Position numbers and translations under genes: made by a program. Source: Streptomyces sp. NBC_00249 (GTDB taxonomy: Bacteria > Actinomycetota > Actinomycetes > Streptomycetales > Streptomycetaceae). From it: a stretch of DNA of 64,000 nucleotides. The stretch spans positions 62,001 to 126,000 of the forward strand of contig NZ_JAPEMV010000002.1 of the NCBI RefSeq assembly GCF_026342355.1. Direction: 5' to 3'. The notes below the pieces were generated by a model, which had not been told where the DNA came from, ran no database searches, and worked only from the letters and a program-made list of their open reading frames with translations. Positions 50,929 through 58,498 of this stretch are shown here, one piece after another. Numbering within the stretch: position 1 is the stretch's first letter; each line of letters opens with the position of its first letter.

Positions 50929-51369
50929 TCAGGCCTCGGTCGACTCGGCGGCGGCCTCAGCCTCGTCCGCCTTCTTGTCGGCCTTCTTCGCCTTCTGCGT
51001 GATGGCTTCGCCCTTGGCCTCGCCGATGCCCTCGAGGGCCTTGGCGAACTCGTCGAAGGAGCGACGCTTGCTCTCCTTCGTCTCCGGCTGCAGCAGCGGC
51101 GCGGGGGCGGGGAGGCCCTTGTGGGCCTGCCAGTCACCGGTCAGCTTCAGGATGGCGAGCACAGCCTCGGTGGGCTGGGCACCGACCGAGAGCCAGTACT
51201 GCGCACGCTCGGCGTTGACCTCGATGCGCGACGGGTTGTAGGTCGGCTGGTAGATACCGATCTCTTCGATCGCGCGACCGTCCCGGCGGGTGCGGGCGTC
51301 GGCGACGACGATGCGGTAGTGCGGCTGGCGAATCTTGCCGAGGCGCTTGAGCTTGATCTTGACTGCCAC
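50929..51369 (-). CDS. rpsP: 30S ribosomal protein S16
   Basis: Ribosomal protein of 146 residues. The S16 core is [40 protein letters not shown] and [19 protein letters not shown]. After about residue 85 an Ala/Lys/Glu-rich extension ([19 protein letters not shown]) follows, usual in actinobacteria. The GTG at 51369 lies 11 nt after AGGAG. It heads the ribosomal/modification operon. Confidence 0.95.
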   Translation of the reverse strand: MAVKIKLKRLGKIRQPHYRIVVADARTRRDGRAIEEIGIYQPTYNPSRIEVNAERAQYWLSVGAQPTEAVLAILKLTGDWQAHKGLPAPAPLLQPETKESKRRSFDEFAKALEGIGEAKGEAITQKAKKADKKADEAEAAAESTEA

Positions 51370-51558
51370 TGGAGTGGTGTCTCCTGAACTTGACGTGGTT
51401 GGGCACATGAGATGCCACGTGGGGTTGCGGTACTCGGGTGCCCGATGGACGCGTCAGCCGGAGGAGAGAGGGGTCCTATGCGACTGTCGAGTACAGCTGT
51501 CCATTGTGCCATACGCCTGCCGCACGCTCGGCCGGGAGGTTCCGCCCCGGCCGCCCGG

Positions 51559-52155
51559 TCAGGAAGCCGCCGCGGTGGCGACCTCCGGGATCCGGAACGG
51601 CTTCATGCAGCCGCCGCACACGATCGGCGCCTGGGCCAGCACGGAGGGGACCACGCGTACGTTGCGCCCGCAGTCGCAGACGGCCTTGACCCGTACACCC
51701 CCGCCCGAGGAGCCGTGGCGGGCGGCCGGGCCGCGGAAGCTGCGCTTGGTGTCGGCGGCCGTGGCCGCGGTGTGCGCCTTCAGCGCGCGCTGGAGCCGCT
51801 CCATGGTGGGGCGGTAGCGCTTCTTCGCCTCGGGGTTGAGCGTGACCAGGGAGAAGCCGCTGCTGGCGTGCGGCTCCTCGGAGTGGTCCAGGCCCATCTC
51901 CTCGGCGATCGCGAGGAATCTGCGGTTGTGGTAGCGGCCGGCTCGCGAGGTGTCACGGACACCGCGGGCTGCGGCGATGCCGTGGACTGCCTCGTGCAGC
52001 AGTCGCTCGAAGGAGAGCTCGGCGCCACAGGCGGACGAGGACTCTCCGATCAGGGACTCGGGCGCGGCAAGGTCAGGCAGCTCGGGGTGGTACCGCTGAA
52101 TGTCGGCCCACGCCTGCGCCAGCTCTGCGGCGAGAACAGGTGGTGTCGTGCTCAC
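51559..52155 (-). CDS. SprT-like zinc-ribbon protein
   Basis: Protein of 198 residues of unproven function. RLLHEAVHGIAAARG has the HExxH zincin motif and a third ligand is plausible in RAGRYHNRRFLAIAEEMGL. A C-terminal zinc ribbon is formed by VCDCGRNVRVV and PIVCGGCMKPFR. This HExxH plus ribbon layout resembles SprT/Spartan-type proteases, which act on DNA-protein crosslinks in other organisms; function here is inference. I chose the GTG at 52155 (VSTTPPVLAAELAQAW) from similarity of pattern; the frame is open to 52218. Confidence 0.75.
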   Translation of the reverse strand: MSTTPPVLAAELAQAWADIQRYHPELPDLAAPESLIGESSSACGAELSFERLLHEAVHGIAAARGVRDTSRAGRYHNRRFLAIAEEMGLDHSEEPHASSGFSLVTLNPEAKKRYRPTMERLQRALKAHTAATAADTKRSFRGPAARHGSSGGGVRVKAVCDCGRNVRVVPSVLAQAPIVCGGCMKPFRIPEVATAAAS

Positions 52156-52307
52156 GTCGTGACAACGAGCAGGGGTGCCCCGGTGTTCCGATTCCGGGCC
52201 ATTCCAAATTTTTTGCACGTACCAGTCAGTTCAGCCTGATGCGTCCTGACGAGGACGGGTGCGCCCATCTCAGGAGGAGTCGGTACGTAACGAGTACGAC
52301 CGACGGG

Positions 52308-52349
52308 CACGCCCCCGGCGCGCGGCTGCAGCCGCACACCGGGGGCGTG
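52308..52349 (-). terminator. Terminator after proS
   Basis: CACGCCCCCGG (52308-52318) pairs with CCGGGGGCGTG (52339-52349); the loop itself can form GCGGCTGCAGCCGC. It starts 44 bp past the proS stop. The remaining gap to 52155 shows no gene. Confidence 0.85.
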
Positions 52350-52392
52350 ACGTAAGGCGTACACCGGCAGGACCCTCGGGGATCCGCCCGGA

Positions 52393-53805
52393 TCAGTACG
52401 AGCGCGCGACGATCGCGAGCGTACCGGGGGCGTCGTCCGCCACCGGGACCGAGCCGTCCTCGGCGATCAGGCAGCGTACGGAGACGGCCTGCTCGGCCAG
52501 CTTGGCCTCGCCCTCGGGACCCAGGTCGGCCCACGGGATGCGCGCCCAGCCACCGTTGACGGCCGCCTCGGCGGCCTCCTCGATGGTCGACACGTCGGAG
52601 GTACGGGCCTCACGGCGCTCGCGCGACTCGCGCAGCAGCTGGGCCTGGTCCTCCTCCAGCACCTTCGGCAGCAGGTCGGCGAGGGCGTCGATCTGCACGG
52701 GGGTCTTCCCGCCCGGGATCCGGCGGGCCAGCATCGCGGTGCCGGCCTCCAGGTCGCGGGGGCCGATCTCGATGCGCACCGGTACGCCCTTGAGCTCCCA
52801 GTCCACGGCGCGGCGGCCGAAGGGGGTGTCGACGCGGTCGTCGACGTGCACGCGGATGCCGGCGGCCTTGAGCTGGGCGCCCAGCTCGCGGACCTTCGCC
52901 ACGGCCTCGTCGCCCTTGATCGCCATGACGACGACCTGGACGTGGGCCAGGCGCGGCGGGACGCGCAGGCCGTTGTCGTCGCCGTGGGACATGATCAGGC
53001 CGCCGACCATGCGGGTCGAGACGCCCCACGAGGTCTGCCAGACCAGCTCCTGCTTGCCTTCCTTCGACAGGTACTGCGTGTTGAAGGCCTTGGCGAAGTT
53101 GGTGCCGAGCTCGTGGCTCGTGCCCAGCTGGAGGGCCTTGCCGTCGCCCATCATGCCCTCGAGGGTGAGGGTGTTGATGGCGCCGGCGAAGCGCTCCTTG
53201 GCGGTCTTGCGGCCGAGCACGACGTCGATGCCGAGCACGTTCGTCATGAAGTCGCCGTAGACCTCGGTGTGGATGCGCGCCGCGTAGTCACGGGCGTCCT
53301 CGTACGTGGCGTGGGCGGTGTGGCCCTCCTGCCAGAGGAACTCGCTCGTACGGAGGAACACGCGCGGGCGCATCTCCCAGCGGACCACGTTCGCCCACTG
53401 GTTGATCAGCAGGGGCAGGTCGCGGTAGCTCTGGACCCACTTGGAGAAGTAGTCGTTGATGATCGTCTCGGACGTGGGCCGGACGACGACCGGCTCCTCC
53501 AGCTCCTTGCCGCCGCCGTGCGTGACGACCGCGAGCTCGGGGGCGAAGCCCTCGACGTGCTCCGCCTCCCTCGTCAGGTACGACTGCGGGATGAACAGCG
53601 GGAAGTACGCGTTCTGGGCGCCCACGTCCTTGATGCGGGCGTCCATCTCCTGCTGCATCCGCTCCCACAGCCCGTAGCCGTACGGTCGGATGACCATCGT
53701 GCCGCGCACCGGGCCGTTGTCGGCCAGCTCGGCCTTGTTGATCAGATCCTGGTACCAGCGGGGGAAATCCTCCGCCTGCGGGGTGAGAACGGGTGCCTTT
53801 GCCAT
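52393..53805 (-). CDS. proS: Prolyl-tRNA synthetase, archaeal/eukaryal type
   Basis: Class II synthetase of 470 residues. Class motifs: PIHARR excluded, the protein starts MAKAPVLTPQAEDFPRWYQD; motif 1 region PVRGTMVIRPYGYGLWERMQ; motif 2 RVFLRTSEFLWQEGHTAHAT, typical of the archaeal/eukaryal group; motif 3 in the GGLIMSHGDDNGLRVPPRLA region. It lacks the roughly 180-residue editing insertion of the bacterial type. No ribosome binding site precedes the ATG at 53805, so the mRNA may be leaderless. Streptomycetes often also have a bacterial-type ProRS elsewhere; that gene is not in the window. Confidence 0.92.
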   Translation of the reverse strand: MAKAPVLTPQAEDFPRWYQDLINKAELADNGPVRGTMVIRPYGYGLWERMQQEMDARIKDVGAQNAYFPLFIPQSYLTREAEHVEGFAPELAVVTHGGGKELEEPVVVRPTSETIINDYFSKWVQSYRDLPLLINQWANVVRWEMRPRVFLRTSEFLWQEGHTAHATYEDARDYAARIHTEVYGDFMTNVLGIDVVLGRKTAKERFAGAINTLTLEGMMGDGKALQLGTSHELGTNFAKAFNTQYLSKEGKQELVWQTSWGVSTRMVGGLIMSHGDDNGLRVPPRLAHVQVVVMAIKGDEAVAKVRELGAQLKAAGIRVHVDDRVDTPFGRRAVDWELKGVPVRIEIGPRDLEAGTAMLARRIPGGKTPVQIDALADLLPKVLEEDQAQLLRESRERREARTSDVSTIEEAAEAAVNGGWARIPWADLGPEGEAKLAEQAVSVRCLIAEDGSVPVADDAPGTLAIVARSY

Positions 53806-53936
53806 GGCGCGAATGGTACGGCGCCGCGCGCGCCGAGCGTGAATCGGGTGGCGCGCTCCTCTGGACGCGGGGGCGAATGGGGAGTTCTCTGGCAACGGGG
53901 GCCAGGGGGCGAGACGGAATCAGGAGCGCTCTTTCG

Positions 53937-54617
53937 ATGACACCGACGCCGACGGCGACGCTCGTCGCCCGGGACTGGGCGGAGATCCAGGAACGGATGC
54001 TGGTACCGCTGTACGAGGCGGTGTACGACCGGCTGGAGATCGGGCCGGGCGACCGGCTGCTGGGCCTCGACTGCGGGGCCGGGCTGGCCCTGCTGCTGGC
54101 CGAGGCGCGGGGAGCCGCCGCCACCGGCGTGGAGGCGGATCCGGCGCGCCGCGCGCTGGCCCGCGAACGGCTGCTGGAGGTGGTGGCGGGGCCCCCGGCG
54201 CCCACCGCGCGGCCCTACGACGTCCTGCTGGCCTTCTCGCCCGCCCCGGGCGCCCTGGACGCCGCCCTGCCGGCGGTCCGGCGGGGCGGGGCGGTGGTGC
54301 TGGCCGACTGGGGCCCGGCGGAGCGGTGCACGGTACCGGCGGTGCTGGGCGGCGGCCCGGTGGCGCGGGACCTGGACGCGGTGGTGGCGCGGGCCGGGCT
54401 GCTGCCGGACGGGTCGGGGCGGGTGTTCTGCCCCTTCGGGTACGCCGACGCGGACAGCGCCGTACGGGGCCTGCTGTCGACGGGGCTCTACGAGGCGGCC
54501 GCCGATCCGGCGCTCGCGGAGAAGGAGCTGTCGGAGGCGCTTCACCCGTACGAGCGGACCGACGGCGCCGTCTGGCTGCCGAACATCTTCCGGTACGTGG
54601 TGGCCCGGGTGGCCTGA
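53937..54617 (+). CDS. Class I SAM-dependent methyltransferase
   Basis: Soluble enzyme of 226 residues. SAM-binding motif I is LLGLDCGAGLALLLAE, followed by ATGVEADPARRALARERL (acidic ribose-binding residue). Downstream elements YDVLLAFSPAPGAL and AVVLADWGPAERC fit motifs II and III. AGGAG lies 11 nt before the ATG. Substrate unknown. It is divergent from proS and converges on ftsH after 25 bp. Confidence 0.85.
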   Translation: MTPTPTATLVARDWAEIQERMLVPLYEAVYDRLEIGPGDRLLGLDCGAGLALLLAEARGAAATGVEADPARRALARERLLEVVAGPPAPTARPYDVLLAFSPAPGALDAALPAVRRGGAVVLADWGPAERCTVPAVLGGGPVARDLDAVVARAGLLPDGSGRVFCPFGYADADSAVRGLLSTGLYEAAADPALAEKELSEALHPYERTDGAVWLPNIFRYVVARVA

Positions 54618-54642
54618 GGCCGGCGCGGCCGGGCGGGGGCCG

Positions 54643-56562
54643 CTACTTCACCAGGCGGGTGATGCCCGCCGCCCGGTACGCGGCCTGCTCGTCCAGGGTC
54701 TCGTTGGCCAGGAGGGCCTCCGCCAGGGCGTCGAGCTTCGGGCGGTGCTCGCGCAGCAGGCGGCAGGCCTCCTCGTAGCACTCGTCGACGATCCGCCGCA
54801 TCTCGTGGTCGACGGCGTCGAGGGTGGCGGGGGCGGCGGACAGTCCGTAGGGGCTCTGGCCGTCGGAGGGGATGGCGGTCAGGCGGCCGACGCGTTCGCT
54901 CATGCCCCAGCGGCCGACCATCCCGCGGACGATGCCGGTGACCTGTTCGAGGTCGCTCTCCGCGCCCGTGGTGATCACCCCGTAGACGGTGTGCTCGGCC
55001 GCCATGCCGCCGAGGGCCCCGATGACACGTCCGCGCAGGTACTCCTCGGTGTACGCGTACCGGTCCGCGTCCGGGGTCGACAGGGTGACGCCGAGCGCCC
55101 GGCCGCGGGGCACGATGGTGATCTTGCGGACCGGGTCGGCGCCCGGCTGGACCATGCCCAGCAGGGCGTGCCCGCCCTCGTGGTAGGCGGTGCGGCGGCG
55201 TTCCTCCTCGGACATCACCAGGGGGCGTTCCGCGCCCAGCTGGACCTTCTCCAGGGCGTCGGAGAGGTCGGCCTGGGTGACGGTGTCCTGCTTGCGCTTG
55301 ACGGCCAGCAAGGCGGCCTCGTTGGCGAGGTTGGCGAGCTCGGCGCCCGTCATCCCGGGGGTCGTACGGGCCACCTGGGCCAGGTCGACGCCCGGGGCGA
55401 GGGGGATGTCCCGGGTGTGGATGCGCAGGATCGCCTCTCGGCCGCCCTTGTCGGGCGGGGAGACGGAGACGGTGCGGTCGAAGCGGCCGGGGCGGGTGAG
55501 GGCGGGGTCCAGGACGTCGGCGCGGTTGGTGGCGGCCAGGACGACCACGCCCTCGGAGCCGGAGAAGCCGTCCATCTCGGTGAGGATCTGGTTGAGGGTC
55601 TGTTCGCGTTCGTCGTGGCCGCCCATGGCGTTGCCGCCGGCGCGGGCCCGGCCGATGGTGTCGATCTCGTCGATGAAGATGATCGCCGGGGCCACCTTGC
55701 GGGCCTCGGAGAAGAGCTCGCGCACCCGGGAGGCTCCGACGCCGACGATCATCTCGATGAACTCGGAGGCGGACGCCGAGAAGAAGGGCACCCCGGCCTC
55801 GCCCGCGACGGCGCGGGCCAGCAGGGTCTTGCCGGTGCCGGGAGGGCCGGCCAGCAGGACGCCGCCGGGCATCCGGGCGCCCATGCGGTGGTAGTCCTCG
55901 GGGTTCTTGAGGAAGTCGACGACCTCGCTCAGCTCGCCCTCCACCTCGTCGATGCCCGCGACGTCGTCGAAGGTGGTGCGCTTGGCGCCCTCCAGCTCGA
56001 CCGGCTTGGGCGGCGTCTTGCGTCCGAGCCCGCCGACGCCGCCGCCCATCGCGGATCCCATCCGGCGGGCGATGAGCAGCCAGAGGCCGACGAGGAGCAG
56101 CATCGGGGCGAGGGAGAGCAGCAGGTTGGCGAGGAAGCTGCGCTGTTCGACCACCGGGGAGGCGGTGACGGTGACACCCTTGGAGGTGAGGCCGGTCCAC
56201 AGCTGGTCGTCGGCGAAGGCGGGCCGCTGGGTGACGAACTTGGTGTAGTCGCCCTTGCCTCCGGGGACGGGCTGCCCGGTCTTCAGCTCGCCCTGGATGG
56301 CGTCGCCCTTGGAGTAGATCTTGGAGACGTTGCCGTCGGAGACCTGCTTGCTGAACTCCGTGTAGGAGATCGTCGGCTCGTCGCCGTCGTTGAAGAACGA
56401 CAGGACGACGTTGGTGATCAGGTAGACGATCAGGGCGGCGAGGATCAGGCTCCGCCAGCCGCCGGGCATCTTCTTCTTCGGCGGCGGTGCGGGCGGTGCG
56501 CCCTCGGAGCGCCAGGGGGTGTCGGCCCGGTCGCGTGGCGGTGCGGGGGTGGGGCTGGGCAC
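54643..56562 (-). CDS. ftsH: ATP-dependent zinc metalloprotease FtsH
   Basis: Membrane AAA+ protease of 639 residues that degrades misfolded and regulatory proteins. Two membrane helices frame a short external domain ([36 protein letters not shown]). The ATPase has Walker [14 protein letters not shown], Walker [15 protein letters not shown], and second region of homology [11 protein letters not shown]. The protease site is HEGGH in [13 protein letters not shown] chose the GTG at 56562 because AAGGAGG lies 5 nt upstream; a Pro-rich stretch follows. Streptomycetes usually have another FtsH elsewhere. Confidence 0.94.
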   Translation of the reverse strand: MPSPTPAPPRDRADTPWRSEGAPPAPPPKKKMPGGWRSLILAALIVYLITNVVLSFFNDGDEPTISYTEFSKQVSDGNVSKIYSKGDAIQGELKTGQPVPGGKGDYTKFVTQRPAFADDQLWTGLTSKGVTVTASPVVEQRSFLANLLLSLAPMLLLVGLWLLIARRMGSAMGGGVGGLGRKTPPKPVELEGAKRTTFDDVAGIDEVEGELSEVVDFLKNPEDYHRMGARMPGGVLLAGPPGTGKTLLARAVAGEAGVPFFSASASEFIEMIVGVGASRVRELFSEARKVAPAIIFIDEIDTIGRARAGGNAMGGHDEREQTLNQILTEMDGFSGSEGVVVLAATNRADVLDPALTRPGRFDRTVSVSPPDKGGREAILRIHTRDIPLAPGVDLAQVARTTPGMTGAELANLANEAALLAVKRKQDTVTQADLSDALEKVQLGAERPLVMSEEERRRTAYHEGGHALLGMVQPGADPVRKITIVPRGRALGVTLSTPDADRYAYTEEYLRGRVIGALGGMAAEHTVYGVITTGAESDLEQVTGIVRGMVGRWGMSERVGRLTAIPSDGQSPYGLSAAPATLDAVDHEMRRIVDECYEEACRLLREHRPKLDALAEALLANETLDEQAAYRAAGITRLVK

Positions 56563-56643
56563 GGGTGCCTCCTTATGCCGTCCTCCCGGCCGACCATAGG
56601 CGACAAATCCACCCATTGCCCCCGCAGGTGCGGGCGGGGACGC

Positions 56644-56683
56644 GGAAGGGCCCCCGCCGGACGTGTCCGGCGGGGGCCCTTCC
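56644..56683 (-). terminator. Strong terminator between ffh and ftsH
   Basis: GGAAGGGCCCCCGCCGGA (56644-56661) pairs perfectly with TCCGGCGGGGGCCCTTCC (56666-56683), an 18-bp stem with a 4-nt loop, 15 bp past the ffh stop. Confidence 0.92.
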
Positions 56684-56698
56684 TTCGGCGCTCGCGCG

Positions 56699-58273
56699 CT
56701 ACTTCATGAACTTCTTGAACTCGTCCGGCAGGTCGAAGTCCTGGCCGCTCTGGCCGCCGCCCGCGGGGAGGCCGAACGGGTTGCCGCCCGCCGCCGGCTC
56801 GACCGCCTGCGGGCCCGCCTCGCGCCGGGCCGCGGCCGCGGCCTCCTCTTCCCTGCGCTTCATCGGGTTGCCGCTCTTGCGCTTGCCCTTGGCCTGCTTG
56901 ACCTGCTTCTTCTGCCGGCCGGGGCCGCCGCCCATCCCGGGGATGCCGGGCATGCCCGGCATGCCGCCGCCCTGGGCCATGCGGGACATCATCTTGCGGG
57001 CCTCGAAGAAGCGCTCGACGAGCGCCTTCACGGCGCTGACCTCGGTGCCGGAGCCCTTGGCGATACGGGCGCGGCGCGAGCCGTTGATGAGGTGCGGGTC
57101 CTGGCGCTCGGCCGGGGTCATCGACTTGATGATCGCGGCGGTGCGGTCGACGTCGCGCTCGTCGATGTTGTTGATCTGGTCCTTGATCTGGCCCATGCCC
57201 GGCAGCATGCCGAGGAGCTTGGAGATGGAGCCCATCTTGCGGACCTGCTCCATCTGGGCCAGGAAGTCGTCGAGCGTGAACTCCTTGGGGCCCTTGGCGA
57301 GCTTGGCCGCCATCTTCTCGGCCTCGGCCTGCGAGAAGGTCTTCTCGGCCTGCTCGATGAGGGTGAGCATGTCACCCATGTCGAGGATCCGGCCCGCCAT
57401 GCGGTCCGGGTGGAAGGCGTCGAACTCGTCGAGCTTCTCGCCGTTCGAGGCGAACATGATCTGCTTGCCGGTGACGTGCGCGATGGAGAGCGCGGCACCG
57501 CCGCGGGCGTCGCCGTCGAGCTTGGAGAGCACGACGCCGTCGAAGCCGACGCCGTCGCGGAAGGCCTCGGCGGTGTTGACCGCGTCCTGGCCGATCATGG
57601 CGTCGACGACGAAAAGGATCTCGTTCGGCGAAATCGCGTCACGGATGTCCGCCGCCTGCTGCATCAGCTCCTGGTCGATGCCCAGACGGCCGGCCGTGTC
57701 CACCACTACGACGTCGAACTGCTTGGTGCGCGCGTACTCGATGGAGTCCTTGGCCACCTGGACCGGGTCGCCGACGCCGTTGCCGGGCTGGGGCGCGTAG
57801 ACCGCGACACCGGCGCGCTCCGCGACCACGGAGAGCTGGTTGACGGCGTTGGGGCGCTGGAGGTCGCAGGCGACGAGCAGCGGGGAATGCCCCTGCCCCT
57901 TCAGCCAGAGGCCGAGCTTTCCGGCGAGGGTGGTCTTACCGGCACCCTGGAGGCCGGCCAGCATGATCACGGTGGGCGCGGTCTTGGCGAAGCGCAGCCG
58001 GCGGGTCTCGCCGCCGAGGATCGTGACGAGCTCGTCGTTCACGATCTTGAGCACCTGTTGGCCCGGATTCAGCGCCTTGCTGACCTCTTCCCCGCGCGCG
58101 CGTTCCTTGACGTTCGCGATGAAGGAGCGGACGACCGGCAGGGCGACGTCCGCCTCAAGGAGAGCGATACGGATTTCCCGGGCCGCCGAGTCGATGTCAG
58201 CCTCGGACAGCCGGCCTTTGCCGCGCAGGCCCTTGAAGGTATTCGCCAGGCGGTCGGAGAGAGTATCGAACAC
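56699..58273 (-). CDS. ffh: Signal recognition particle protein Ffh
   Basis: SRP54-type GTPase of 524 residues that binds signal sequences and 4.5S RNA. N and G domains: LSEADIDSAAREIRIALLEA, G1 GLQGAGKTTLAGKLG, G3 region VVDTAGRLGIDQELMQ, G4 SKLDGDARGGAAL. The Met-rich M domain includes MGSISKLLGMLPGMGQIKDQ and MSRMAQGGGMPGMPGIPGMG. A basic stretch and an acidic tail (DFDLPDEFKKFMK) end the protein. The GTG at 58273 starts VFDTLSDRLAN. Confidence 0.95.
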   Translation of the reverse strand: MFDTLSDRLANTFKGLRGKGRLSEADIDSAAREIRIALLEADVALPVVRSFIANVKERARGEEVSKALNPGQQVLKIVNDELVTILGGETRRLRFAKTAPTVIMLAGLQGAGKTTLAGKLGLWLKGQGHSPLLVACDLQRPNAVNQLSVVAERAGVAVYAPQPGNGVGDPVQVAKDSIEYARTKQFDVVVVDTAGRLGIDQELMQQAADIRDAISPNEILFVVDAMIGQDAVNTAEAFRDGVGFDGVVLSKLDGDARGGAALSIAHVTGKQIMFASNGEKLDEFDAFHPDRMAGRILDMGDMLTLIEQAEKTFSQAEAEKMAAKLAKGPKEFTLDDFLAQMEQVRKMGSISKLLGMLPGMGQIKDQINNIDERDVDRTAAIIKSMTPAERQDPHLINGSRRARIAKGSGTEVSAVKALVERFFEARKMMSRMAQGGGMPGMPGIPGMGGGPGRQKKQVKQAKGKRKSGNPMKRREEEAAAAARREAGPQAVEPAAGGNPFGLPAGGGQSGQDFDLPDEFKKFMK

Positions 58274-58342
58274 GGCGCTCGTTGGTCCTTGGGGTCGGGG
58301 GCGGTGGATCGCCCTCCAGAGTATCCGGCCCCGCAAACGAAT

Positions 58343-58376
58343 CGACCTCGCCTGCCGGATCCGGCAGGCGAGGTCG
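58343..58376 (-). terminator. Perfect 34-bp palindrome, terminator of the glnD operon
   Basis: CGACCTCGCCTGCCGGA and its reverse complement abut without a loop at 58343-58376, an unusually perfect inverted repeat about 120 bp after the glnD stop. It can act in both directions, but the ffh start is 70 bp away. Confidence 0.8.
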
Positions 58377-58462
58377 TATCCCCGCAGTGGCGGGGAGCAT
58401 CATCGGCGACGCCGTCAACCCTGACGACATCCTCGGGTCATCCCCGGATCAGCGGGGAGCAC
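58373..58462. CRISPR. Degenerate two-repeat CRISPR-like remnant (type I-E-like)
   Basis: 58373-58400 and 58435-58462 are 28-bp elements that share the TCCCCG...CGGGGAGCA palindromic core, with a 34-bp spacer between. The pattern resembles actinobacterial type I-E repeats (GTCATCCCCGCG...CGGGGAGCAC). The two copies match at about 18 of 28 positions. A third left half, CGGTCATCCC, begins at 58496, exactly 61 bp on, and overlaps the glnD stop. No cas genes are in the window. Confidence 0.45.
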
Positions 58463-58498
58463 GTCGTGCTCAACGACCTGCTGAGGCGATGGTTACGG

